10,504 nucleotides of DNA from Deltaproteobacteria bacterium (GCA_021799555.1 JAJZAG010000113.1:1-10504), one strand, 5' to 3'; numbered from the stretch's first letter, positions 1 through 7,317 are shown. Numbers and translations are program-made. The notes: generated by a model from the sequence alone, not told the origin.

Positions 1-1
1 C

Positions 2-544
2 CGCGACGCGTCATCGCATCTAGCCGAGCTGCTGGGCGCGATCCGTTACGCGAGCGCGGCGACCGTCAGCATGACCTTTCGCGAATGCGACTTTCCCGAA
101 AAGCCGTCGAGTTTCGGCTTCGTGGTGCCGATAATCGAAAGACGCAAAATCATCGCTGGCAGCTTCACCAGTCTTAAATTCGAAAACCGAGCGCCCGCTG
201 GGATGATTCTCGCGCGGGTGTTTCTCGGTGGACAGCTTCAGACCGCTATGATGCAGCTCGATGACGAGGCGATGCTGGCTGCCGCACGCGAGGAATTCAG
301 CGAGCTGCTGGGCGTAAGCGCGCCGCCCGCGCTGGCCGTGGTCAAGCGATGGCCTGAATCGATGCCTCAATATGAAGTCGGCCATCTTGATCGCGTCGCC
401 GAAATCGAACGCGCCGCCGCCCGGCTTCCACGCGTCATCTTTGCCGGTGCGGCCTATCGTGGCGTTGGTATTCCAGATTGCATCCGCAGCGGTGAACAAG
501 CCGCCGCCGCGATCCTCGATCTGCTCACACACGATCAACAATAA
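2..544 (+). CDS. hemY: Protoporphyrinogen oxidase, HemY type (3' part; start lies before the window)
   Basis: This is the last 180 codons of an FAD-dependent, oxygen-using protoporphyrinogen IX oxidase, which makes protoporphyrin IX in the penultimate step of haem synthesis. The frame is open from base 2, so the N-terminal FAD-binding half is missing. The visible part matches the C-terminal end of the family: the block VVKRWPESMPQYEVGH (residues 113-128 of the fragment) and the closing GVGIPDCIRSGEQAA (about 154-168), which belongs to the flavin-binding region of the amine-oxidase fold. The gene ends with TAA 9 bases before dinB, so the two are probably co-transcribed. Other family names are hemG and pgoX; it is unrelated to the flavodoxin-like HemG of E. 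coli. The family call is secure, the rest of the protein is unseen. Confidence 0.92.
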   Translation, partial: RDASSHLAELLGAIRYASAATVSMTFRECDFPEKPSSFGFVVPIIERRKIIAGSFTSLKFENRAPAGMILARVFLGGQLQTAMMQLDDEAMLAAAREEFSELLGVSAPPALAVVKRWPESMPQYEVGHLDRVAEIERAAARLPRVIFAGAAYRGVGIPDCIRSGEQAAAAILDLLTHDQQ

Positions 545-553
545 TAAACCGTA

Positions 554-1816
554 ATGGCGTCCCGCAGCCTATCGCCCGACGCGGATAGCAGGTGGCCGCG
601 CGTCATCGCGCATGCCGACATGGATGCCTTCTACGCTTCGGTCGAAATTCTGGATAATCCCGCCCTGGCCGGATTGCCGGTGATCGTCGGCGGGCGCAGC
701 GCTCGTGGCGTAGTGACCTCCGCGTCGTACGAGGCGCGCAAGTTCGGCGTGCGTTCCGCGATGCCGACGGTGCAAGCGCGGAAGCTTTGCCCGCAGGGCG
801 TGTTTGTTCCCGGACGCATGAAGCGCTACCTCGAGATTTCGCGGATCGTACGGCGCGCGTTCGACTCGGTCAGCCCGGTCGTCGAGCCGCTGTCGCTCGA
901 CGAGGCGTTCCTCGATCTCACCGGCACCGCGCGTGTCCTCGGCGCGCCAATCGAGGCCGCTCGCATACTCAAACGCCGCGTGTTCGAAGAAAGCGGGCTC
1001 GTGGTTTCGGTCGGCGTCGCTACGACCAAGATGGCCGCGAAAATTCTCTCCGATCTGTCCAAGCCCGACGGCCTGCTCGTCCTCGATCAGAGTCAACTGG
1101 AGGATTTCCTCGCGCCGTTGCCGGTCGAGCGGTTGTGGGGCGTCGGCCGCGTAACGCTCGCGCGAATGAATCAGGCGGGCATCCGCACCGTCGGCGACCT
1201 TGCACGCCATGATCTCGGCGAGTTACGCGAGGCTTTTGGAAGCGTCGGCGAGCGGTTTCATCAAATGGCGCACGGAATCGACCCGCGTCCCGTCGTCGCC
1301 GACTGGCGGCGAAAATCCTACGGCGAGGAGAGCACCTTCGCGCGCGATCTCGAACTCGGATCGGATGAGTTGCGCCGCGTCCTGATTGCCCACGGCGAGG
1401 CTATCGGCCGGCGCCTGCGCGCCGACTCGATCCACGCGCGCACCGTTGTCCTGAAACTCAAGCTCGCGCGCCCGCTCGGACATGGACGCTACCCGGTCCT
1501 GACAAGAAGCGTCACCCTCGATAACCCGAGCGACGATGGTCGAACGATCACTGATGCCGCGACATTACTGCTCGCGAAGGTTACGGCGCGTGATCGAATT
1601 CGGCTTGCCGGCGTGCAGGTGCATAATCTCGAGCGCGGCGAAGGCGGGCGCGCAGATGCACAGCTTGGACTGTTCGACGGCGCAGCCGCGGGCGAGGATC
1701 GGCGCGAGCGGCTTAATCGCGCGCTCGACGCGGTTGCGGCGCGTTTCGGAGAAGAAGCGCTGACGCGTGGACTGGCCAAAGCCGAGCGCGCAGCGCCGAC
1801 GCGACGAATTAAATAA
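554..1816 (+). CDS. dinB: DNA polymerase IV, Y-family translesion polymerase
   Basis: The 420-residue product is an error-prone polymerase that copies past damaged template bases. The palm contains HADMDAFYASVE (residues 20-31) with metal-binding Asp22, and SLDEAF (114-119) with catalytic Asp116-Glu117. Tyr27 occupies the steric-gate position that keeps out ribonucleotides (Phe13 in E. coli DinB). The helix-hairpin-helix thumb region lies around residues 192-235 and the little finger around 255-360. Near the C-terminus QLGLF (370-374) is a good beta-clamp-binding motif, followed by a charged tail of about 45 residues. All active-site acids are present, so it is not the inactive ImuB-type homologue. 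The ATG lies 9 bases after the upstream stop with no clear Shine-Dalgarno sequence, so translation may depend on coupling to the upstream gene. I see no LexA-type operator. Confidence 0.96.
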   Translation: MASRSLSPDADSRWPRVIAHADMDAFYASVEILDNPALAGLPVIVGGRSARGVVTSASYEARKFGVRSAMPTVQARKLCPQGVFVPGRMKRYLEISRIVRRAFDSVSPVVEPLSLDEAFLDLTGTARVLGAPIEAARILKRRVFEESGLVVSVGVATTKMAAKILSDLSKPDGLLVLDQSQLEDFLAPLPVERLWGVGRVTLARMNQAGIRTVGDLARHDLGELREAFGSVGERFHQMAHGIDPRPVVADWRRKSYGEESTFARDLELGSDELRRVLIAHGEAIGRRLRADSIHARTVVLKLKLARPLGHGRYPVLTRSVTLDNPSDDGRTITDAATLLLAKVTARDRIRLAGVQVHNLERGEGGRADAQLGLFDGAAAGEDRRERLNRALDAVAARFGEEALTRGLAKAERAAPTRRIK

Positions 1817-1825
1817 CGCCACAGG

Positions 1826-1833
1826 AAGGAGGT
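1826..1833 (+). promoter_or_regulatory. Consensus ribosome binding site that fixes a TTG start
   Basis: The sequence AAGGAGGT is a full match to the anti-Shine-Dalgarno complement. It lies 10 bases before TTG at 1844, and no in-frame ATG occurs before 1880. The strength of this site is the reason to choose the TTG at 1844. The ATG at 1880 is 46 bases away, too far to be served by it. Confidence 0.75.
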
Positions 1834-1843
1834 CCTTGCGCGC

Positions 1844-3451
1844 TTGACTTTGCGCGCCCGATGCCGTTTGGATCGCGCGATGCGGACATTGCGGGTGATA
1901 TGCGCGCTCGCGTTCATCGTGCTCCTGGCGGCAGCGTGGCGATTCGTGTCGCTCCAGGAGGGCGGCCCGCCGCACATTGATCTTGAAATCGGCGCGGGCA
2001 TCCCGGCGACGATTTACCTGCCCGGCAGCGAAAATCCATTTTACGCGGTCCAACCGCCGGCGCCCGAAAAGCGCCGACCCGCCGTGCTGCTCGTTCACGG
2101 ATTTTCTTCTGATCGCGCGCTGATGAGCGTGTTGGCGCGCCGCATCGCCCGCAATGGCTACGCGGTAATGACAATCGATCTGCGCGGGCACGGCGACAAT
2201 CGCAATCCGTTCTCGCGAGATTTCGGCGCGGGCGGCGGATTGCGCGAGGATGTCGCTGCGGCGGTTGGTTTTCTGCGCGGGTCAAGTTACGTGGATGGAT
2301 CCAAAATCGTGGTGATGGGTCACTCGATGGGCGCTGGCGCGGTGCTCGACTACGCAACGCACGACCCGAATCTCAAGGGAGCCGTCATGATCTCGGGTGG
2401 TTTTGTGCTCGACGGCCCTGAGCGTCCACGCAACGTGCTATTCATTTTCGCGCAGAATGATCCCCCGTTCATCCAGGACAGATCGCAAGCGATCGCGGCG
2501 ATCTTGGCAGGCGCCAAGCCGTTTGATCTCGGCAAAGTTTATGGCGATCCGACGCAGGGAACCGCGGTCGAGGCGATCCGGATGCCCGGTCTCAACCATA
2601 TTACGATTACTCAATCCGCGGATGCCGCGGCGGCGATGCTGACCTGGCTCGACTCCGCGTTCAGCAAGCAGCGCAGTGCTCCCTACGATCTCGAGGCGCG
2701 GCGCCTTCCGATAGCGGGAGTCGGGATGGTCGCGTTTTTGATCGTGCTCGTCGGAATCGGGCAAGTTGCCGGCGCGATCGCACCCGAAAAGCCGCGCCGA
2801 CAGTCCAGCGCGGCGATGTGGCTCGGATTGCCGGCAATCGCTCTCGCCTTGCTGCTCGTGATGCCGTTCATGGCGATCGATTCGCCGGCTTATTTTGTAT
2901 CCTTGGTCGTTGGCGACGATTTATTCGCGTGGATGGGTCTGGCCGGCGGGGCAATCCTCGCGATAATGGCGGCACGCGCACAGATCGATTGGACCGTCGT
3001 CGCTGGCGGAGCGAGGCGAACCGCGCTCGCCGCGCTAATCGCCTTTGGCGCGATCTACGCCCTGCAGATTCCGTTCGGTGCCGTTTTCCATACACTGGCG
3101 CCCACGCCCGAGCGCACGCTCGCGACAATCGCGGGGGGCATGATCGTGTTGCCGTTCTTCTTCTCGTTCGAATGGATGTTACGCCGCGGCGGCCTGCTCG
3201 AATCGACAATAGCGTGCTTGATTGGCCGGCTTCTGATCGTCGTGATGCTGCTGGTGGGAATCTCGCTTCGGATTCTTCCCGGAGTGCTGGCGCTCACCTT
3301 GTCGATTATGGTCTTGCAGTTCGTCGCGTTCGAAATCTTCGCGGTCTCAACCTACGCGCGTTCTGGAAACGTGATTACGATCGCGATCGTCGAGTCAATC
3401 TGGTTTGCGTGGATCGCGGCGGTCGCGATGCCGATTACGTTCATGTTGTGA
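1844..3451 (+). CDS. Membrane-anchored alpha/beta-hydrolase fused to a multi-helix membrane domain, function unknown
   Basis: The 535-residue product has three parts. Residues 14-33 form one hydrophobic segment, a signal anchor. Residues about 50-275 form an alpha/beta-hydrolase domain: LLVHGFSSD (82-90, oxyanion-hole region), DLRGHGDNR (112-120), the nucleophile elbow GHSMG (159-163) with Ser161, a probable acid at Asp206 in AQNDPP, and His252 in PGLNHITI. The complete triad suggests an active serine hydrolase related to esterases and dienelactone-hydrolase-like peptidases; the substrate is unknown. Residues about 288-535 are mostly hydrophobic and make roughly eight membrane helices without a motif I recognise. 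If the anchor places the hydrolase outside, it acts in the periplasm on lipid, envelope or secreted material (inference). The gene follows dinB by 27 bases and converges with the zinc-ribbon gene. The ATG at 1880 is the alternative start; it would keep the anchor and shorten the protein by 12 residues. Confidence 0.85.
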   Translation: MTLRARCRLDRAMRTLRVICALAFIVLLAAAWRFVSLQEGGPPHIDLEIGAGIPATIYLPGSENPFYAVQPPAPEKRRPAVLLVHGFSSDRALMSVLARRIARNGYAVMTIDLRGHGDNRNPFSRDFGAGGGLREDVAAAVGFLRGSSYVDGSKIVVMGHSMGAGAVLDYATHDPNLKGAVMISGGFVLDGPERPRNVLFIFAQNDPPFIQDRSQAIAAILAGAKPFDLGKVYGDPTQGTAVEAIRMPGLNHITITQSADAAAAMLTWLDSAFSKQRSAPYDLEARRLPIAGVGMVAFLIVLVGIGQVAGAIAPEKPRRQSSAAMWLGLPAIALALLLVMPFMAIDSPAYFVSLVVGDDLFAWMGLAGGAILAIMAARAQIDWTVVAGGARRTALAALIAFGAIYALQIPFGAVFHTLAPTPERTLATIAGGMIVLPFFFSFEWMLRRGGLLESTIACLIGRLLIVVMLLVGISLRILPGVLALTLSIMVLQFVAFEIFAVSTYARSGNVITIAIVESIWFAWIAAVAMPITFML

Positions 3452-3473
3452 GAATCGCGGCGTCGGGAGCGGG

Positions 3474-3677
3474 TTAGATTGTGTCGTTGCAGGTACGCAT
3501 GAATCCGCAGCACAGACACCAGTACTTGCAGTGCCCCATCGGCTTCATCGCCGCGCCACATGCGTCGCACGCTACCGCGCCAGGTTCAAGCGCGCACACA
3601 CCCGCATCGCTCACATTGCCAGCCGGGGCCGCCGAGCGCGCGGCACCCATATCGCGTCCGAACAGATTTGACTTCAT
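3474..3677 (-). CDS. Small zinc-ribbon protein resembling the C-terminal tail of class II ribonucleotide reductase
   Basis: This short gene encodes 67 residues with eight cysteines, at positions 28, 37, 40, 50, 54, 56, 57 and 63. The core CDACGAAMKPMGHC (37-50) followed by CLCCG (54-58) and a last Cys63 is a typical zinc-ribbon arrangement. It closely resembles the cysteine-rich tail of B12-dependent ribonucleotide reductase NrdJ (CxxCGxxMxxxGxC, then CxxCG and a further Cys), but with one residue inserted between the second pair of ligands. No reductase domain is attached, so this is a free-standing ribbon; its role is unknown and it may bind metal, nucleic acid or a partner protein. The start is chosen from a strong ribosome binding site 9 bases upstream. 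An ATG 25 codons further up (3752) has no such support. A weak TATAGG -10-like hexamer lies on this strand at 3708-3703. The gene converges with the hydrolase gene (22-base gap) and diverges from leuC. Confidence 0.7.
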   Translation of the reverse strand: MKSNLFGRDMGAARSAAPAGNVSDAGVCALEPGAVACDACGAAMKPMGHCKYWCLCCGFMRTCNDTI

Positions 3678-3686
3678 CGTCCCGCC

Positions 3687-3693
3687 CCTCCTC
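3687..3693 (-). promoter_or_regulatory. Ribosome binding site of the zinc-ribbon gene
   Basis: On the minus strand this reads GAGGAGG, 9 bases before the ATG whose first base is 3677. It supports the minus strand as the coding strand here and selects the 67-codon frame over the 92-codon one. It overlaps the perfect palindrome CCTCGAGG at 3690-3697, which may be chance. Confidence 0.65.
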
Positions 3694-3762
3694 GAGGTTG
3701 TCCCTATATCGAGTAGCTTGGCTGCGCAAAAGTTCGAACTGTGACAAGCCATTTACGCGGCT

Positions 3763-3790
3763 TTGCCCGCAATCGCGGATCGCGGATAAT
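3763..3790 (+). promoter_or_regulatory. Candidate sigma70-type promoter for leuCD
   Basis: TTGCCC (3763-3768, four of six consensus bases) is followed after 16 bases by GATAAT (3785-3790, five of six). A transcript would begin near 3797, about 27 bases before the leuC ATG, with the ribosome binding site GGAGGG at 3810-3815. That leader is too short for a leader peptide attenuator or a T-box, so leucine control, if any, would need a repressor. The spacer carries a tandem ATCGCGG repeat (3772-3785), and GCGG/CCGC arms (3757-3770) overlap the -35; both are possible operators only. Confidence 0.5.
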
Positions 3791-3823
3791 AGGAGATTCG
3801 CGCAGGCTTGGAGGGCCTTTTCG

Positions 3824-5227
3824 ATGGCGCCGCAGACGCTGTTTGAAAAAATCTGGAACGATCATGTTGTGGTTGCAGAGCCGGGCAAACCGGCATTGCT
3901 TTTCATCGATCTGCACCTGATCCATGAAGTCACTTCCCCGCAGGCATTCGAGGCGCTACGCGCCGCGGGCCGCACGGTGCGCGACAAGCGCCGCACGTTC
4001 GCGACTCTCGACCATAACGTGCCGACGCTCGACCAGCTAAAGCCGATCGCCGACCCCGACTCGCGTGCGCAAGTCGAAATGATGCGCAAGAACGCGCGCG
4101 ACTTCAACGTCACGCTGTTCGACCTCGGCTCGAACGACCAGGGAATCGTCCACGTGATCGGCCCCGACTTGGGGCTCACGCAACCTGGCATGACAATCGT
4201 TTGCGGCGACAGCCATACTTCCACCCACGGCGCGTTCGGCGCGCTCGCATTCGGAATCGGCACCAGCGAAGTCGAGCACGTGCTCGCAACCCAATGCATC
4301 TGGCAGGTGAAGCCCCAGACACTCGAAATCCGCCTCGACGGAGCGGCTGGTCCGGGAGTGACCGCGAAGGATCTGATTCTCGGCGTCATCGGACGCATCG
4401 GCACCGACGGCGCGACCGGGTGCGCGGTCGAGTATCGCGGTGCCGCGATCGAAGCGTTCTCGATGGAAGAGCGGATGACGGTGTGCAACATGTCGATCGA
4501 GGCTGGTGCGCGCGCCGGAATGATCGCGGCCGATCAGAAGACCGTCGATTACCTGCGCGGCCGGAAGTATGTGCCAACGGGCGTCGAGTTCGACGCGATG
4601 GCGGAGAAGTGGCTCAAGCTGCGCAGCGACGACGGCGCGAAGTTTGACCGTGCGATTGCGTTTAACGCGGCGGAGTTTGCGCCGCAAGTCACTTGGGGAA
4701 CAAATCCTGGGATGGTCGCCGACGTGACCGGACGGGTTCCCGACCCACGCAAAGCCGCCAACCCGGGCGAGCGCGACACGCTCGAGCGCGCGCTCGATTA
4801 CATGGGTCTGCGGCCCAACACGCCGATTCAGGAAATCGCGATCGATCGCGTGTTTATCGGATCGTGCACCAACTCGCGGCTTAGCGATTTGCGCGCCGCC
4901 GCCGCGGTCGTCAAGGGCAAGCGCGTCGCAAAAAGCGTGCAAGCGATGGTCGTGCCCGGATCAGCCAACGTCAAGATCGAAGCGGAAAAGGAAGGCCTCG
5001 ATCGGATCTTCCGCGAAGCCGGTTTCGATTGGCGCGAAGCGGGATGCTCGATGTGCCTCGGCATGAACCCCGACATCCTGAAGCCGGGCGAGCGATGCGC
5101 CAGCACGTCGAACCGCAACTTCGAAGGACGCCAAGGCAAGGGCGGACGCACCCATCTGGTAAGCCCGCAGATGGCGGCCGCAGCCGCAATAGCAGGCCAC
5201 TTCGTCGACATCCGCGACTGGCGTTGA
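3824..5227 (+). CDS. leuC: 3-isopropylmalate dehydratase large subunit
   Basis: LeuC with LeuD forms isopropylmalate isomerase, which converts 2-isopropylmalate to 3-isopropylmalate by dehydration and rehydration in leucine synthesis. The 467-residue length matches E. coli LeuC closely. The protein belongs to the aconitase family and shows the three 4Fe-4S ligands: Cys348 in FIGSCTNSR, and Cys408 and Cys411 in CSMCLGMN. Family blocks TLDHNVPT (61-68), CGDSHTSTHGAFGALAFGIG (127-146) and EGRQGKGGRTHLVSPQMAAA (434-453) are present. The start at 3824 gives the family N-terminus (MAPQTLFEKIW) and has GGAGGG 8 bases upstream. The frame stays open upstream to 3560, but that extension runs opposite the zinc-ribbon gene and is not conserved-looking. 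leuD follows after 17 bases. Confidence 0.97.
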   Translation: MAPQTLFEKIWNDHVVVAEPGKPALLFIDLHLIHEVTSPQAFEALRAAGRTVRDKRRTFATLDHNVPTLDQLKPIADPDSRAQVEMMRKNARDFNVTLFDLGSNDQGIVHVIGPDLGLTQPGMTIVCGDSHTSTHGAFGALAFGIGTSEVEHVLATQCIWQVKPQTLEIRLDGAAGPGVTAKDLILGVIGRIGTDGATGCAVEYRGAAIEAFSMEERMTVCNMSIEAGARAGMIAADQKTVDYLRGRKYVPTGVEFDAMAEKWLKLRSDDGAKFDRAIAFNAAEFAPQVTWGTNPGMVADVTGRVPDPRKAANPGERDTLERALDYMGLRPNTPIQEIAIDRVFIGSCTNSRLSDLRAAAAVVKGKRVAKSVQAMVVPGSANVKIEAEKEGLDRIFREAGFDWREAGCSMCLGMNPDILKPGERCASTSNRNFEGRQGKGGRTHLVSPQMAAAAAIAGHFVDIRDWR

Positions 5228-5244
5228 CAAGGAGCACGTTCACG

Positions 5245-5850
5245 ATGCAACCGTTCAAAAATTTCACCGGAATTGTCGCGCCTCTCGACCGCTCAAACGT
5301 CGATACCGATCAGATCATCCCGAAGCAGTTCCTGAAGGCGATTGTGCGGAGCGGACTTGGCAAGGGACTGTTCTTCGATTGGCGCCGCCACCTCGACGGA
5401 ACGCCCGACCCCGATTTCGTGCTCAACAAGCCGCGCTATCAGGGTGCGTCGATTCTGGTTGCGCGCGCCAACTTCGGCAGCGGCTCGTCGCGCGAGCACG
5501 CCGTGTGGGCGCTGGCCGACGCAGGGTTCCGCGCCGTGATCGGAACTTCATATGCCGATATCTTTCACAACAACTCGTACAAGAACGGACTTCTGCCGGT
5601 GACCCTCAAACCCGCGGAAGTTGACGCGATCTTCCGCGCCACCGCGAAGTACGAGGCCTATCAGCTCACGATCAATCTCGAGGCGCAGACGGTTAGCGAC
5701 GACTTCGGATGGTCCGCGCGTTTCGAGATCGACCCGTTCGTAAAGAAATGCCTGCTCGAGGGGCTCGACGATATCGCGCTCACCCTCGCGCATGAAAAAG
5801 CGATCACCGCTTATGAGGCAGCGCATCACGTTCCCTATCGGCAGCCTTAG
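5245..5850 (+). CDS. leuD: 3-isopropylmalate dehydratase small subunit
   Basis: LeuD supplies the swivelling domain of isopropylmalate isomerase and completes the active site made with LeuC. It has 201 residues, the same length as E. coli LeuD. Diagnostic blocks are NVDTDQIIPKQFL (18-30), NFGSGSSREHAVWAL (76-90), the substrate-loop region of the aconitase swivel domain, and FHNNSYKNGLLPV (107-119). The start is ATG at 5245 with AAGGAG at 5229-5234, 10 bases upstream. The short gap to leuC implies one transcript and matched synthesis of the subunits. The usual next gene, leuB, is absent; an unrelated lipoprotein gene follows instead. Confidence 0.97.
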   Translation: MQPFKNFTGIVAPLDRSNVDTDQIIPKQFLKAIVRSGLGKGLFFDWRRHLDGTPDPDFVLNKPRYQGASILVARANFGSGSSREHAVWALADAGFRAVIGTSYADIFHNNSYKNGLLPVTLKPAEVDAIFRATAKYEAYQLTINLEAQTVSDDFGWSARFEIDPFVKKCLLEGLDDIALTLAHEKAITAYEAAHHVPYRQP

Positions 5851-5907
5851 CTACCCATGCGCAATGTCGCAGGACCGGTGATCGCGAATCGCATACGGAG
5901 TCCTGTT

Positions 5908-6150
5908 ATGAGAGCACGCGCAATGATCTCCCGAACTCTGAGATTCGCCAAACTCGCGATGATCGCCGCGGCTGCCACCGCACTCTCGGCATGCTGGTAC
6001 TACTCGCGACCGACCGAGGGCGCATCTGGCGAGAATTGCCAGAAGGCCAGCTACGGACTGGCGCTGCTCGACACCTCGAACGAGAGCTGCCAGCCGTCCA
6101 CCCCGCCGCAGGCGACAGCGGTGCCACCGCCCGCTCCGGCGCCGCAATGA
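5908..6150 (+). CDS. Small proline-rich lipoprotein, function unknown
   Basis: The 80-residue product has a basic N-terminus (MRARAMISRTLRFAK), a hydrophobic stretch (about residues 16-28) and the lipobox LSAC ending at Cys29. Signal peptidase II would therefore leave a lipid-modified mature protein of 52 residues. The mature part is short: it begins CWYYSRP, has two further cysteines (Cys44 and Cys61) that could form a disulfide, and ends in a proline-alanine tail (PPPAPAPQ). I do not recognise a family. The start is chosen because GGAG (5897-5900) lies 7 bases before the ATG at 5908 and gives a normal signal length. An in-frame ATG at 5857 would add 17 residues. It may be transcribed with leuCD, whose stop is 57 bases upstream. 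Confidence 0.7.
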   Translation: MRARAMISRTLRFAKLAMIAAAATALSACWYYSRPTEGASGENCQKASYGLALLDTSNESCQPSTPPQATAVPPPAPAPQ

Positions 6151-6185
6151 GCGAAACTGCAATGCAGAGAAAGCTGAAAAAGTGA
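6147..6185 (+). other. 12-codon reading frame overlapping the lipoprotein stop, in phase with rluD
   Basis: ATGA at 6147-6150 joins a start codon to the lipoprotein stop. The frame encodes MSETAMQRKLKK and ends at TGA 6183-6185. It is in the same phase as rluD, whose GTG start comes 9 bases later with only a weak ribosome binding site. It could be a coupling leader that delivers ribosomes to rluD, or the remnant of a longer RluD N-terminus cut off by the TGA. Translation is not shown. Confidence 0.3.
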
Positions 6186-6194
6186 AAGCAGATA

Positions 6195-7220
6195 GTGGCG
6201 CTTGACGGAAAACAGAATTTCGCCGTCGATCCGGCGCACGGCGGGACGCGGCTGGATGTGTTCATTTGCGCACAACTCGCGCCCGAGTTCTCGCGCTCAC
6301 AGATCGGGCGGATGATCAAGGCGGGATTGGTGACCGTCAACGGCGCGGCCGCGCGAGCATCCTCCGCGGTGCGCGCGGGCGACGCGATTTCGGTTGCGCC
6401 GCCGCCGGTTCCGCAATCTCATCAATCGACCGGCGATGCGCCCGCGATCGACGTGCTATTCGCGGATAAGGAAATAATCGTCGTCAACAAAGCCGCCGGC
6501 ATGACGGTGCATCCCGCGCCCGGGCATCCCGATGCGACGCTCGTCGATGCACTGCTCGCGCGTTTTCCTGAGCTGGCTGCGATGGCCGAGCCCGACGGCG
6601 TGCTGCGTCCGGGAATCGTGCATCGCCTCGACAAGGAAACATCGGGCGTGATGATCGTCGCGCGCACTCCATTCGCGCGCACGGCGCTATCGCGTCAGTT
6701 CAAGGATCGTACGGTACGCAAGACTTATCTGGCGATCGTGCGCGGAGTTGTCGCGAAAGATCGGCAGACTATCGCGCGCGCAATCGGACGGCATCCGGTC
6801 GAGCGCAAGCGGATGTCGGTGGCGTCGCACAATCCGCGTAACGCCGTCAGCCACATCGCCGTGCTCGCGCGCTTCAAGCCGGATACCAGCGGCGGCGAGG
6901 CCGCGACTCTCCTGCGCGTTCGGCCCGAGACGGGACGCACGCATCAGATTCGAGTTCATCTCGCGGCGATTGGGCATCCCTGTATCGGCGACACGCTCTA
7001 TGGCGGCGGGACAAAACGCGACGCGGGCAAATCGCCCGCGGACGCGGTTTCATTCGAGCGTCACGCGCTGCATGCGCTGGCGCTTAGCGTTTCGCATCCG
7101 CGCTCTAACGCCAACCTCGAGTTTATCGCACCCCCGCCCGAAGACTTCGCGGCGTTTCTCGACGCACGCGGAGTTTCAATCGACTCGCCGACACTGCGTC
7201 GATGGATTGAAATTGACTGA
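6195..7220 (+). CDS. rluD: 23S rRNA pseudouridine synthase, RluD type
   Basis: The 341-residue enzyme converts specific uridines of rRNA to pseudouridine. Residues about 17-65 form an S4 RNA-binding domain (TRLDVF, then SRSQIGRMIKAGLVTVNG). The catalytic domain has HRLDKETSGVMIV (143-155) with catalytic Asp146, and the later family blocks KTYLAIVRG (176-184) and RPETGRTHQIRVHLAAIGHP (243-262). RluD proper modifies helix 69 of 23S rRNA (positions 1911, 1915 and 1917 in E. coli); RluA and RluC relatives have other targets. The complete S4 domain and length favour RluD, but the exact target is inferred. The start must be GTG 6195, because the next in-frame ATG is codon 40, inside the S4 domain. 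The S4-catalytic linker is rich in proline and alanine. Confidence 0.9.
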   Translation: MALDGKQNFAVDPAHGGTRLDVFICAQLAPEFSRSQIGRMIKAGLVTVNGAAARASSAVRAGDAISVAPPPVPQSHQSTGDAPAIDVLFADKEIIVVNKAAGMTVHPAPGHPDATLVDALLARFPELAAMAEPDGVLRPGIVHRLDKETSGVMIVARTPFARTALSRQFKDRTVRKTYLAIVRGVVAKDRQTIARAIGRHPVERKRMSVASHNPRNAVSHIAVLARFKPDTSGGEAATLLRVRPETGRTHQIRVHLAAIGHPCIGDTLYGGGTKRDAGKSPADAVSFERHALHALALSVSHPRSNANLEFIAPPPEDFAAFLDARGVSIDSPTLRRWIEID

Positions 7221-7236
7221 AATCGTATCTAGGCCG

Positions 7237-7265
7237 TTGACAGGAACCTACCGCTTGGTTAGCGT
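7237..7265 (+). promoter_or_regulatory. Candidate sigma70-type promoter for rho
   Basis: A perfect -35 TTGACA (7237-7242) is followed at exactly 17 bases by TAGCGT (7260-7265, three of six -10 consensus bases including the important first T, A and last T). A start near 7272 would give rho an untranslated leader of about 245 bases. Confidence 0.45.
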
Positions 7266-7317
7266 TTGGGTTGAGCTTCCGCACAACGGACGCTGTGGTG
7301 GGGTGGAGGAGAACATA

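Noticed and set aside
569..1210. 213-codon minus-strand frame inside dinB
   Set aside because: dinB is intact on the plus strand with its catalytic and clamp motifs; the antisense frame has no supporting features.
3481..3744. 87-codon plus-strand frame opposite the zinc-ribbon gene
   Set aside because: Its product has no motif and it lacks a ribosome binding site, while the minus strand has a patterned cysteine cluster and GAGGAGG before its ATG.
3560..3823. 88-residue N-terminal extension of leuC
   Set aside because: LeuC family length and N-terminus fit the ATG at 3824, which has its own ribosome binding site; the extension overlaps the opposite-strand gene and the promoter.
4037..4942. 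301-codon minus-strand frame inside leuC
   Set aside because: leuC is intact with all cluster ligands; the antisense product shows no family features.
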